In this document: positions 35,655 to 46,526 of the stretch, piece after piece
Layout: the number at the start of each line of letters is the position of its first letter
Numbering within the stretch: the stretch's first letter is position 1
Origin: Imbricaverruca yamaguchii
Taxonomy: Eukaryota > Arthropoda > Thecostraca > Neoverrucidae
Length of the DNA: 64,000 nucleotides
Assembly (NCBI GenBank): GCA_034440575.1
Contig: JAOTOL010001559.1
Span: 400,001 to 464,000, forward strand
Reading direction: 5' to 3'
Translations under genes and position numbers: made by a program
The notes under the pieces: model-generated
What the model was told of the DNA's origin: nothing
Databases searched by the model: none
What the model saw: only the letters and a program-made list of their open reading frames with translations

Positions 35655-36105
35655 CATTGTTCAAGCTGATTACTCGGTCGCTTTGCATTTTATCGTTTTC
35701 GTCTAAACCTATCGAAATCTGGTGTCAACTGATAGCCCGTGGTGAACACCTAGGTGGCATTTCAGAGCGGGACATTTCGAAGTCAAAGGTTCAATTGAGT
35801 TATTCAATGACCTTGCGTTTCGTCGCTATTGCTTCAATTCGCAGAAAATTGTTCTTATTCGACGTCGCTTTTGCGGTATCAGAATGATGATAATTTAAAA
35901 TAATTCAACGTTCAAATGTCAAGCTGATATCTTCGGTCGCCTCGCATTGTTTCTTTTTTACAGCTTGTCGAGATCCATTATCAACGATAGCCTGTGGTGA
36001 ACCCACGAGTAACATTTCGAAACTGGGGCATTTCAAGGCGAATCTGCAAGGTCAAAGGCCAGTTTGAAGTCATGTCCTCGCGATTCGTCGCTGTCCCTGT
36101 AAAAC
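35655..36105 (+). repeat. old direct duplication of about 190 bp
   Basis: CAAGCTGAT, CTCGGTCGC, TCGCATT, GATAGCC(C/T)GTGGTGAAC, GGGACATTTC / GGGGCATTTC, AAGGTCAA and TTCGTCGCT occur in the same order at 35662-35835 and 35920-36095, about 70-75 percent alike. This could be a tandem duplication or two copies of an unnamed dispersed repeat. Confidence 0.65.
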
Positions 36106-36530
36106 ATGAAACAGTGTAAAAGTTGCATAAGCCTATATTTACTACAACGATACCGTTGTCCAATATTTTCTTGTTTCAGTTACAAGAGGGCTTACTTAAC
36201 GTAATCACAACATTTGCTCTGTGGTGATTGTGAAATCGGGCCCACCACAGACGACATAAAGCTAGGTGTTTATAAGAAAGAAACTTGCAAATTTTGGCCG
36301 AACTTTTGTCACCAAAATATCAGATTAAACAACGGTAAATCTGACAACGAGACCTTGAAATATAAGAGGGGATGTGGGGGGCCACCACTCTATCCTTCCA
36401 AATTTTCTCGCGTCCCTTGTTTGCCCGTCTGACATCAAAACCGTTGCTACATCCATGTTTTGGAGAAGGACGGATCTAGGAGATGACGGAAGGTATTCAG
36501 GACATACTCTATTCAAACCACCACTGTCAT
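36106..36530. other. no gene recognised
   Basis: AT-rich unique sequence with short frames only. Confidence 0.35.
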
Positions 36531-36534
36531 CGGG

Positions 36535-36668
36535 GCGGAGGGTGATTAGTCTATGTATAGGTTGCCGGTCTCACAATCGAAGGAGTTTGAATTCAAGTCT
36601 CACCTGTCGCTATGCTTCGCACGCGTCTAATCGGCGTAGGAGATTAGCGAATCAAAACCAATCACTTC
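36535..36668 (+). mobile_element. SINE-B copy 2, diverged
   Basis: Contains TTAGTCTATGTATAGGTTGCC, where the A-box is worn. CGGTCTCACAATCGAAGGAG, AAGTCTCACCTGTCGCTATG and TAATCGGCGTAGGAGATTAG match the SINE-B body in order. Confidence 0.72.
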
Positions 36669-36990
36669 CACTGCAAGCAATGATGAAGCGGAGGTGACAC
36701 TTTGCTGATGGCGGACCAAGGAGGGGAAGAGTGAATTCAAGAGAGTGAATATAATACATCACACACATACTGACGGTGCCACGATATTTTCTCAATGCCC
36801 AATAAATGTATTAGGCTTCCCACACATGCCGCTGATGATCCTCCATGGTGTAATTCCCTTGGGACGGCTCTGAACGAAATCCTCACAGTAAACATTCACA
36901 TAACCTACAGAAAAATGACAAAATGATAGGTATTTGTAGCACTAACTGCGAAGAAGAACCAGCCACAAAAAGCAATTGACATTCACCCGG

Positions 36991-37048
36991 ACGTATAAAA
37001 CAGCCAATGACGTAGGCAGAAGCCTACGTCATTGGCTGTTTTATACGT
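36991..37048. repeat. perfect hairpin, 27-bp arms, AGAA loop
   Basis: The arm 36991-37017 (ACGTATAAAACAGCCAATGA then CGTAGGC) is the exact reverse complement of 37022-37048, with AGAA between. No mismatch. Each arm contains a TATAAAA-like and a CCAAT-like string. Confidence 0.97.
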
Positions 37049-37630
37049 GTATATATGGATAATAAGTGGTGCTTTAAACCATCAAGCGTAACTCACAGCC
37101 AATCATCCATATTTTTGCCGTTATAAAGCCAAGAGTCTAGAAAATCCGCGCCTTACTTTTCATGCCGTATAGCACGACGACACCAAATTTCATCTTTTAG
37201 ACATAGTTTTCTTTGATTCCGCCCTCTCAATGGGGATAGTGATTTTTAAAAGCGTGCCGGACCATAGAGGTCATTTGCTCCGCCACTGAAGTGAGTGCGA
37301 TTTGCAACCAAAGCTAAGGGAAGCGTCCATTTACGCTAAGGGAGCTTTATGTCATAGTGTGTGCGACGATTTATATGCTGAAGGCGGGGACTGGGTGAAG
37401 GACATCTCTTAGATGTCTCAATGGCTTAAGTTTTACTTTACTCCTCCGCAAGATCAACTCTCATATCAGTAAGACTAGGTAAGATGTAGATAGGCAGGCG
37501 TTGCTTAACTAAGTAAGCATGTCAGTGTTATTAAAGTAGCACAGCGCCACCGAAGACAACTCATAATTAGTATTACTTTTTTATATAACGCTTCGAAATA
37601 AACTTCATCATAACCACGGCTTGCTATCCG
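37049..37630. other. no gene recognised
   Basis: Unique-looking sequence, no convincing frame. Confidence 0.35.
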
Positions 37631-37631
37631 G

Positions 37632-37815
37632 GGCGGGGATGGCCAAGTGGCTAAGGTGTTGGGCTCTGGGTACCGAAGGTCCCGGGTTCGACACCAGCAC
37701 CGCTCGGTACATTTCCCAATCCCGCAGCCCACCGGCATAACAGTGAGGACGGCGCCATTAGCCGTGAGTGTGCATAAAGTGCGTCGTGAACCACCCAATA
37801 AACGAACAAACAAAC
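37632..37815 (+). mobile_element. SINE-A copy 2
   Basis: GGGGCGGGGATGGCCAAGTG is the A-box head, GGGTTCGACACCAGC the B-box, then CCCACCGGCATAACAGTGAG, GGCGCCATTAGCCGTGAGTG, GTGCATAAAGTGCGTCGTGA and the tail AATAAACGAACAAACAAACG. It is about 85 percent like the copy at 10024. No clear target duplication is left, because the 43-bp minisatellite starts right at the tail. Confidence 0.87.
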
Positions 37816-38345
37816 GCCTCGCCCTCCCGGTCCGGCTACACCGTGACCCGGCTCGTCCAGGCTCCCCTCCCGGTCCGGCTACCCTGTGACCCGGCTCGTC
37901 CAGGCTCCCCTAACGGTCCGGCTACACCGTGACCCGGCTCGTCCAGGCTCCCCTCCCGGTCTGGCTACACCGTGACCCGGCTCGTCCAGGTTTCCCTCCC
38001 GGTCCGGCTACCCTGTGACCCGGCTCGTCCAGGCTCCCCTAACGGTCCGGCTACACCGTGACCCGGTTCGTCCAGGCTCCCCTTCCGGTCCGGCTACACC
38101 GTGACCCGGCTCGTCCAGGCTCCCCTCCCGGTCCGGCTACACCGTGACCCGGCTCGTCCAGGCTCCCCTCCCGGTCCGGCTACCCTGTGACCCGGCTCGT
38201 CCAGGCTCCCCTTCCGGTCCGGCTACACCGTGACCCGGCTCGTCTAGGCTCCCCTCCCGGTCCGGCTACCCTGTGACCCGGCTCGTCCAGGCTCCCCTTC
38301 CGGTCCGGCTACACCGTGACCCGGCTCGTCCAGGCTCCCCTCCCG
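37816..38345 (+). repeat. 43-bp minisatellite, about 12 copies
   Basis: Unit CCCCTCCCGGTCCGGCTACA plus CCGTGACCCGGCTCGTCCAGGCT. The period of 43 is clear and the copies are highly alike. Confidence 0.95.
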
Positions 38346-38361
38346 CACAAACATTCCTGCG

Positions 38362-38540
38362 TTTTAGCCCTCGAGTGGTTGTTGGTTATTGGTTCTTACG
38401 GCACTTCGACCGTTGAGTGATGTACCATCGCCAATAGCTCACGCCGATTGGCTGCGGGTGAAGAGTAGCGACATGTAAGACTCGAACCAACACTTTATCG
38501 ATGGTGAGACGGGAGACATACCCCTAGACTACCCGTCTCC
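38362..38540 (-). mobile_element. SINE-B copy 3
   Basis: Minus-strand copy: GTAGTCTAGGGGTATG head at 38525-38540, the B-box as GTTCGAGTCTTAC at about 38477-38489, then GTCGCTACTCTTC, CCAATCGGCGTGAGC and ACCAATAACCAACAACC at the far end. Confidence 0.78.
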
Positions 38541-38660
38541 TATCCCTCTGGTGGGATAATTTAGAAATGATGCTGTTTCTGCTTCAGCGAACACGACATA
38601 CATACGTATCACAAGCAAAAAAAAAGGAAACTGAAATGGGCCCCGATCCCCATTTTGGTG

Positions 38661-38774
<114 letters not shown>

Positions 38775-38869
38775 CATATTTATATATATATATATATACG
38801 TATATGCACATATTTGTTAATATATTTGTATATGAAAATATATGTATACCTGTTACTCTATGACTCGTG

Positions 38870-39094
38870 ATTATTCCGATTGCATCCCACGATTCACTGA
38901 TCTGCTATACTTGGCAACATGAAAGCAGCTACGTCAGCAGGCTACCGAACCGATCAAAAGTACGGTGAAACAGTGCAGTGCAAATGGAGTGCAAAGAGCA
39001 ATGCACTTTACATTGCCAAAGCAAGTTCTCGACATATACAAGTTTGTTTCGAATATATTGTCGCTGAAGAGTAGCGGATTCGCCGAGCGTCTAT
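38870..39094. other. no gene recognised
   Basis: Short unique stretch between repeats. Confidence 0.3.
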
Positions 39095-39297
39095 AGGTTC
39101 CTGGAGGCCACGCCCCGCTGCCCTGCTAAAGGCCACACCCCACTGCCCTGCTGAAGGCCACACCTCACTGCACTGCTGAAGGCCACACCCCACTGCCCTG
39201 CTAAAGGCGACACCCCACTGCCCTGCTGAAGGCCACGTACCACTGCCCTGCTGAAGGCCACACCCCACTGCCCTGCTGAAGGCCACACCCCACAGCC
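39095..39297 (+). repeat. 25-bp minisatellite, 8 copies
   Basis: Unit CCCCACTGCCCTGCTGAAGG plus CCACA, with TAAAGG variants. Confidence 0.92.
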
Positions 39298-39427
39298 ATT
39301 GCCCTCCTGGAAAACCGGACTGCCTGCGTAGCCGAGCTCCTAATATACACTGCAGCCTTCAGTCGGGAAGAGCATCCGCCTGGCCAGGGTCAAGACACGA
39401 TTGCCATTGGCAAGCGCCAATGCAAAA

Positions 39428-39618
39428 GTAGTGGAGAGCCCTTGTGTCTACCGAGCACGGGTCCGGTAGTGGAGTGTCCTTGTGTCTACCGAGCACGTGT
39501 CCGGTAGTGGAGAGCCCTTGTGTCTACTGAGCACGTGTCCGGTAGTGGAGAGCCCTTGTGTCTACCGAGCACGTGTCCTGTAGTGGAGTGTCCTTGTGTC
39601 TACCGAGCACGTGTCCGG
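39428..39618 (+). repeat. 38-bp minisatellite, 5 copies
   Basis: Unit TAGTGGAGAGCCCTTGTGTC plus TACCGAGCACGTGTCCGG. CACGTG is present in most copies. Confidence 0.93.
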
Positions 39619-41332
39619 TTCTGTCGGAATTGAATATTATGGGGATGGAGATAGCAAGGAATGTGTCCGGGTCGGCCGCCGCTGAATGCTGCAACGGTGG
39701 AGATAGCGACAAGTGTCTCCGGGTCGCATGCAGTGTCGGTGAGGTCATCCGCATGACTGCACCTGGGCCTCAGCCAGCAATATAAAGGTAGCGTACGATT
39801 CGTTGCTAAAACTGCACGACATGTGCGAACTAACGGAACACTGGTAATACCGTAGAAAACATTCCACTGTTGGGTCAGGTATGAAAATGAACACACAAAT
39901 TAACGGTTTGTGTTCTTAAAAATTACATATTAAACCTGGCCAGAAGGATTACCGAATAAACTAAGATATCAAAATGTGCTATATGCAATATTTGTTTCAA
40001 GCATCGCCTCGTTTATATTTCCTATCACAAACACTCTGCGTGTTGAATCGCGGAGTCCAAACAGCCCATCACACTGGGGAAAGGGTAACCATTGTCAGCA
40101 TGGACGAGGGGCGACTCGGCTGGAGCGTCATATAGGCTGTTTGCAATGCAAGTTTCGGTTCGGTACGGTACCGAACCGAGATGAGGCGATACTAGTAGCA
40201 TTTAGAAAGGGGTGCTGACTGCGTCGAAACGTGCGTCTAGGTTCAAATATATGAAATTTTGCATATTAAGATATCCCAGAGAACTAAAAATGTGAAAACG
40301 TCGTACCATTATGCTGTAAAAGAATCATCCGATATTACCTACACAAATTATCGCATCCGCCCATGCTGCCAGCTGTTTGGCTGTATTCTTGCCAGAATTT
40401 CAGTCTTGGTCGCTTACCTGGACTGAGACAAGTAAGTGGTAAGACAGAGAACTAATTACTTTTTGATAGTGATGAGACAAATTGCAAACCAATCACAGCC
40501 ATCCAGTGACTCTAACGGCTATTTCTACTGGTGGAAGCTTGTCATTCCACCCAGCCGGTGCATTGATACGAAAGATACGCACCGACGGCGTCTAAGCGCG
40601 GCCATACTCTCTAAAAGTGAACATAGTCTCCCCTAGAACTAGAAGTGACATTACACAGAAGTGTGCTAATTTATTCGTCTTGCCCACGTCACACTCACAG
40701 GAAACACCTAAAGAGCCATCTTCGAATGGTATCGGACGTACATGAGCCCATTTGTTTTCAATTAGAAATAAATACCTATTGGTGCCTCGAACGTGGATGA
40801 GTGGACTTGATTTGGAAAAACAAAGAAGAAGCAAAAAACTCAACATAACGCAAAACGTCTATCCTGATGAAAGATGAGCCGAATTACCTTCCGACTCATA
40901 CGTCAAACTGCTAGCCAGAGGTACAGCAGGCGTAGATGAGCCCAACTACTAAGCACCGTGCTAACCCCACTGACCACCCTGCATGTCATGCTCAGACTAA
41001 CCCCTTACTAACACCTAACATGCGGCGACCGACGTGATAGGCGGTGTGGACAATTACCTCCTGGTTCGTACGGTAAAGACCCCTCGGTGCTCTGAGACAA
41101 GAGTAGGCGGCACTCTAGCAAACTCAACTTTCTTGTCACTCTCAAAATCCCCCTCCCACAACCCAAACTACAAGTTATCTTGCGGTGGAGTAAAATGAAA
41201 CCAAAGTCATTCAGTCATCTGGGAGATGTCCCCAAATCAGCCTTCAGCTCCGAAAACACCACACATAGCATAGCAATGATACATTATTCGCGAAATGGGG
41301 TGAAGGTGGATCCAGCATAGAACGACCAGAGG
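39619..41332. other. no gene recognised
   Basis: About 1.7 kb left of the TTAA transposon. Frames are short and lack consistent bias. GGAGATAGC(A/G)A plus TGTCTCCGGGTCG / GTGTCCGGGTCGG duplicates lie at 39647-39725. Confidence 0.35.
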
Positions 41333-41860
41333 ATAACACCCTGATGTCACCGATTTCGACGATACCTTCCTCCCAGGGGTAATCGATGGTTCTGATCACG
41401 GCTGTGATATTTCTTTTTTTTTCCTCCGGTAAGCGGTTTCAAAGTTATAGCCTCAGGAAATTTGACGATCCGCACGTGCAGGACTATTGCAGGGCTCAAT
41501 GTTCGCCCTTATGCTGTAAGGTATGTGAATAAAAATATACACCGGGTTGTTAGGAAAGGTGCATATATTAATAGTGATTCATAAATGGAAATGTACCCCT
41601 CTTAGAAGTTCGGCAAAAAGATTCCCAAACCTTGGAAATTTTGAAAACATATTTTTTCTATGAGTTCTCCGGATTTGTTTTTGACTGCATGTGATTCAGC
41701 ATACTTTGAACTACGGGATCAATCAATAAAAAACGTGGAACGGACAAAGAGTAACGAGCCGCATGTCCTTAAATGTACCGATGTCACCCCGCTCGCTCGT
41801 TAAATCCGGCCGCCGCGCCGCCCGGGTGCGGCCCCGCAGTGACGCGGCGATGACGCAGCC
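41333..41860 (+). repeat. left terminal inverted repeat
   Basis: Landmarks in order: GGGGTAATCGATGGTTCTGA, TCACGGCTGTGATATTT, AAGTTATAGCCTCAGG, GACGATCCGCACGTGCA, CATATATTAATAGTGATTC, ACTACGGGATCAATCAATAA, GGACAAAGAGTAACGAGCC, CTTAAATGTACCGATGTC, CCGGCCGCCGCGCCGCC. All recur inverted at the other end at roughly 80-85 percent identity by eye. Confidence 0.88.
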
Positions 41861-41877
41861 GGGGGAGGCATGACTGC

Positions 41878-42867
41878 ATGATGGGGGCGTGTGCCAACTG
41901 TCCTGGTGAGGAGGGTGTGGCGGATTTCATTTTGATGATAATGTCTGACGATGCCTCTGACGACGATGACGGTCTCGACGATGAAATCCACTACCAGCAG
42001 TGGGTCACCACTGACTGCTGCACACTTACGGAGGTGATCGCCAAACGTGAGGACTGTGCAGGGATACTCAGCCATCAAATACAGGAACTCACTGTACACC
42101 ACTACCGAACATTGGTTCAAAGTAAGTTATTCTTAGAACTGAAGGAGGGAGTGGATGAGGGACAGGTAGTGGTGCAAGGTGACTTTTCTGATAATTATTC
42201 TTTCGTAGTTCAGGACGCTGCTCATGGATTTTATTGTGATTAATCTCCATGTACCGTGCACCCTTTCGTGGTGTATTGGCGGGAGGGGGGCGTGTCATGT
42301 CATCAGAGTTATTGTTTCATATCTGATGAAATGAAGCGCAACACTGCCAAGGTGCATGCCTTCCTCCGACGCCTGATACTCGAGATGAAAAAGAAAGTAG
42401 CGGGGCTACAAAAGGTGTGTTATTTTACTGATGGCTGTGCTGCCCAGTACAAGAATAGGTTCAACTTTGCGAATATGTGTTATCAAGATGCGGACTTCGA
42501 AGGTGTGAAATGTGAAGGGCACTTTTTCGCCACTTCACATGGAAAGGGAGCGTGAGATGGAATCGGGGGTACGGTGAAACGTGACACGCGACAAGAGAGC
42601 CTGCGGCGCCCTGTCAGCGCCCAAATTCTGACAGCTGAGGCAACGGCCAAGTTTCTGAGCGAAAATGTCGTGAGTGTCATCCATACGATATTTCTATCCA
42701 GCCTTGAGGTAGCAAAGGTGGCTACTGAGTTGCAGGCGCGGTTCGATGCTCCCAGAACTATCAAAGTGACTAAGAAGCTCCACAGGTTTGTCCCTGTGAG
42801 TGCCACCACCATGCGCGTCCATGAGCTGTCCACAGACGATGGTTATGGTGTTCGAATTACGCATTAA
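41878..42867 (+). pseudogene. transposase-like protein of the long-TIR TTAA element, two in-frame stops
   Basis: One frame runs from the ATG at 41878 to a TAA at 42865-42867. It is broken only by TAA at 42241-42243 and TGA at 42553-42555, with no frameshift. Regions in order: a Cys-containing acidic N-terminus (ANCPGEEG, DDASDDDDGLDDE), HYQQWVTTDCCTLTEVI, VVVQGDFSDNYSFVVQDAA, TVHPFVVYW, VCYFTDGCAAQYKNRFNFAN, then HFFATSHGKGA, the TGA, DGIGGTVKR, and finally KLHRFVPVSA. I recall this pattern (GDFSENYSF, SDGCAAQYKN, ATSHGK...DGxGGTVKR) as a widespread uncharacterised multi-copy protein in invertebrate genomes. The Asp in GDFS and the Asp in TDGCAAQYKN are reasonable first and second acidic residues of an RNase H-like transposase; the third is not clear. 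Its position between TIRs supports a transposase role. An upstream exon may exist, because the frame is closed at 41851-41853. Confidence 0.75.
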
Positions 42868-43454
42868 AATGACCAGGGACAGTGAAACAAACATCGTAGG
42901 GATGATAACCTGCGTGAAAATGTGTGATGTTATAAATCTGCGCGGCCGGCTGTTATGCCCATTGTCTTGCATAGTGCGTGCTTACCTGCTCGATCAAGTG
43001 CATTTTTTAATGGGCGCAATATAACCAGAGCAGTCGAAGCGCCCGAAAGCCCAAATAACTAAGTGCATTTTTCCGTCATATAATCGTTATTGATCGAATG
43101 ACTTGTTGTGTTGGTTTCTTTCAAGAAACTGACACCATTGTAATTTCTTTGGTGTTCCTGTTTCAGTGTTGCATTGCAAACGTGCGACTCATATGGCATG
43201 CAAACGAACAGTCCAGAATCATAGTGTTTGATGTGTTGGATGGTGGTACGATGGTATCAGCGGCGCATTTTGTGATTTGTCTAGGGGGCGGATGGAGGGC
43301 GACACGATGTGGGCCCGAGGGAAGGTACTGCGATAAAGTTCACAAATATTCAATAGTTAAATCGGAACAAAGGACTGGAAACCGATTTCGCATTGAAAGG
43401 ACAGGTTGTCGCAACCAGTGTCTGCCCTCCACCCCCACCCCCCACCCCCTCTCT

Positions 43455-43977
43455 TCCGCTGGCATCACATCACACACTTGTCAGCGTCGTCGCCGCGCGG
43501 CGGCCGGGTTTAACGTGCGAGCGGGAGCGACATCGATACATTTAAGCGCCTGGGGCTTGTTACTCTTTGTCCATCCCACTGTTTTATTGATTGATCCCGT
43601 AGTACAAAGAATGTCGAATCACACGAAGTCGGAATTTTTCCGAAGAATTTATAGCAAAATTAGTTTTGCAGAATTTCAAATTTTTGGACATTTTTTTCGG
43701 CCAACTTAAAAGAGGGATACATTTCCATTTTGGAATCACTGTTAATATATGTACCTTTCTCAACAATCCGGCATTTATTTTTATTCATATTCCTTAAAGC
43801 ATATGGGTGAAGATTTCCGTCGAAAATATTCTTGCACGTGCGGATCGTCATATTGCCTGAGGCTATAACTTCGAAACCGCATGCCGCAGAAAAAATAAAA
43901 TATCACAGCCGTGATCAACACCATCGATTATCCCCGGAAGGAAGATTTCGTCGAAGTCCGTGACAGGAGGGTGTTAA
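43455..43977 (-). repeat. right terminal inverted repeat
   Basis: Reads inward on the minus strand with the same ordered landmarks as the left TIR: GATAATCGATGGTGTTGATC, GACGATCCGCACGTGCAAG, GGGATCAATCAATAAAACAG, CGGCCGCCGCGCGGCG. The open frame at 43098-43709 partly overlaps it and is not supported as a gene. Confidence 0.88.
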
Positions 43978-45496
43978 ATCTACACCTCGGCTGGATGATC
44001 TGTGCAGGAATGCCTCATATACCACTCACTGAAATCTGAATCGGCATCCTTCCCAAAGAAGCATCGAAATCTTGCTTCTTGGTGCGTGCGTGTGAAGTCT
44101 CTATGCCTCGTTTGCAACCATGTCCTGTTTGCAAATATCATACCCTTGCTCACCAGAGAAGATCCGGTATCGTGGTAACGAACATCCCGCAGCACAGTTT
44201 CAGGTATAGGGATTGCCAATGATGTGTTATGTTTTACGATATCAGTTCATAGCATAGGTGTTTGCATTGCATTCGTTGAAATCGCTATCCACAAATTCGG
44301 TACCTTTCAAAACACGCACGCACAAGAAGAACAGTCATATGCACGCAATTATCTCAAAACTCAGCTTGCAGGATTTAGCAAGATTGCATACAACATTACG
44401 TCCATACGATTTCGCCATCCTGCTGCACGCGTTTCGACATCTCACACCCAACGAAAAGGAATTATTTTAGATCTGCACTAAAATGTAAAACTCCCCTATC
44501 GTAAATATGCACTTGCCCGAACTTTGCTTGCAAAACAGACTCGCTTTATGGGCGGAGCAAATAAGTGAGTGGGTGAAATGATTTGATAATACAATGAATA
44601 TGATGTGTACATCATAGGAGAGTTTGTTTCAATGTTTTTTAATATGACCATTGTAAATCACCTGCACCTCCTCTGGAAACTAGAATATAGCATTTATCAG
44701 ACCCAGCCCACTCTGGTGGTGTTCTTTCACAAGCCCACCATCAGAGGAACCACCGGTATTATGTCCGCTCATGACGCCCAACGATTGTAAAAGAAAACCT
44801 TGCTGTATGGCCTTAAAACAATGTTGGAGGCCATAACTCCGAAACCGTTAGTCGGATCGGGCTGAAACTTGCTGAGACGTGTTTAAAGCCCTAGACTACC
44901 CTGCACGCAAATTGTGTTCTGATTAAAAGTTTGGTGGGTGTAAAGCTTAAAACATTGTATTGATATGTCGTGGAACGCACCAGCTGCGACCCGTCCGTGA
45001 ATATGCCAGCCTTTGTTATGTGTAAAGTGGGTGGACTGGTGCACAATATATCCTGCAATATTTCGCCAACATTTACTTTCAGCGCCTATAGTTATTTGCG
45101 AGAATATAAAAACGTATTGATGTACGGCACACGTTGGAATTATTTCCTTTCGAAACGTGTAAAAAAAATGAAGAAGAAATTGTTGTTCTATGCTTTATGA
45201 ACGTGCTTTCACTGTCTGCAAAGAAGAAGTACTCACTGCACTCCAGTAGTAGCGCATGTTTCACTTCACATGGCATGTCATTGGTGTGTTGGATATCAGT
45301 GTGAAGCTGGCGAAGCCGCAGAGAAAACCGTGCAATCCGCCCTTGTTCAGCTTGTGATAGCGCAATAATCCTACAATAGCTAAGTGTCGTATACCGTCGT
45401 ATATCGACTAAAACCGTACTGCTGCGTGCGTTGGTTTGGTTGGTGGCTCCATGAGCCGTAGTGGTGTGCAGGATTCACGCTTATCAGCCAGACATG
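43978..45496. other. no gene recognised
   Basis: Sequence to the right of the TTAA transposon. It has short frames only, including a 79-codon minus frame at 43980-44219 that I cannot identify. GGAGGCCATAACTCCGAAAC at about 44825 resembles GGCTATAACTTCGAAACCG inside the TIRs, perhaps a remnant of a related element. Confidence 0.35.
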
Positions 45497-46340
45497 TTAA
45501 CCCGCCGTCTTTCCGGCTAAATCCTCAAACCCTGTCTCGGGGGAGGGGCGGTTGAAGACCCCCCTTTGAAATCCAAACTAAGCATCGCACGACAACGATG
45601 AGATGTCATCGGAACGCGCTCGACGAGTAGGGTCCGGGTCTACCCTCCAAAATAATTTTCCCACAAAAAGTGACGTCACCAGGGGGCTAGATTTTCATGA
45701 TTTTTCACTACTTACATTATGTTTTTGACTCTGGGGAATTCATTTTGGGGGATATATGAAAAGACAAAATGTATTTGGAATGAGAAAAGGACAGCCAAAT
45801 CGACCATGGCTATAACTTTTTAATCCCCCCCCCCCCACCAAATGTTTTGTTGAAAATTCAAAATTTTGCGTTTTCAAGTTTTCTTCAATTTTCGTTTTCC
45901 AATGGGTAGAGTAGACCGAGAAACGTTGTTTGAAGTCAACTTGCCCTAATAAAAAATGCTCAGTGTAGGCAGAATCCTGTATTTGAACTGCAATTTGGCA
46001 AATACGCAAAATTTATATGTAGTCAAAAACGGAAAAAAATGAAAAATTATACTCATACGTTTTGTTGCATCCGTAAAGATAAGCAAACGCTGAAAGTTTC
46101 ACTAAAATATCTGTATCCGTTAAAGAGAACTGGATGAACTTTTTTGAAGGTGACCTCACTTGTCCTTGACTAACTCGTTCACCCTAGATGACCTGATCTA
46201 AAATGTTTGAATCAGCATGTCAAATTGATGTGGGAAAAGGTATGCCTAATTTGGGCGCGCTGCCGTGCGCCGTTCGTCCGCTACCCGCGAAAAACCTGAG
46301 GGTGGGGCGATTGAAGACCCCCCGAGACGGGACTGGTTAG
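45497..46340 (-). mobile_element. MITE-A copy 5, near full length
   Basis: Reverse orientation from TTAACCCGCCGTCTTTCCGG (45497) to GAGACGGGACTGGTTAG (46340). The right TTAA is mutated to TTAG. The whole body is present, including GTGACGTCACCAGGGGGC and GACTAACTCGTTCACCC. It holds half-sites TGACCT and TGTCCT 4 bp apart at 46151-46166. Confidence 0.85.
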
Positions 46341-46526
46341 CCGGCCGCATTGAGCAGGCGCCTGGTGCGTGTCACAGGCGGCAGGTATCTGTCGGCCGTG
46401 TAGGGTCTGCAGCACGTTCACAGAGCTGACAACACCAGACCGCGGTGCCGGCCAGCCGTGGCCACGGCCGGCTCCCGTCCGCCGTACTGCGGCCGGCACA
46501 CTTGGCTGGAGTCGGAGATGCCGGCG
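46341..46526. other. GC-rich spacer
   Basis: GC-rich unique sequence between MITE-A and the following minisatellite; frames on both strands, none recognised. Confidence 0.3.

Larger units (their letters stand above)
41333..43977 (+). mobile_element. DNA transposon with about 520-bp inverted repeats and TTAA-type ends
   Basis: The left end (ATAACACCCTGATGTCACC at 41333) and the right end (GGAGGGTGTTAA ending 43977) are inverted copies. The inverted similarity runs inward for about 520 bp on each side. The flanking tetramers are ATAA and TTAA, consistent with a TTAA target duplication carrying one mutation. Between the repeats lies one plus-strand gene of 330 codons (41878-42867) with two stops. 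The size (2645 bp), the TIR length and the central gene define a unit that looks complete but inactivated. Confidence 0.85.

Noticed and set aside
42553..42555. TGA at an expected Cys position as a selenocysteine codon
   Set aside because: A second stop (TAA) is present in the same frame, no SECIS-like structure was recognised, and simple decay of a transposon explains both.
43098..43709. 203-codon plus frame right of the transposase
   Set aside because: Its second half overlaps the right TIR, and the frame has no recognisable motif and mixed codon use.
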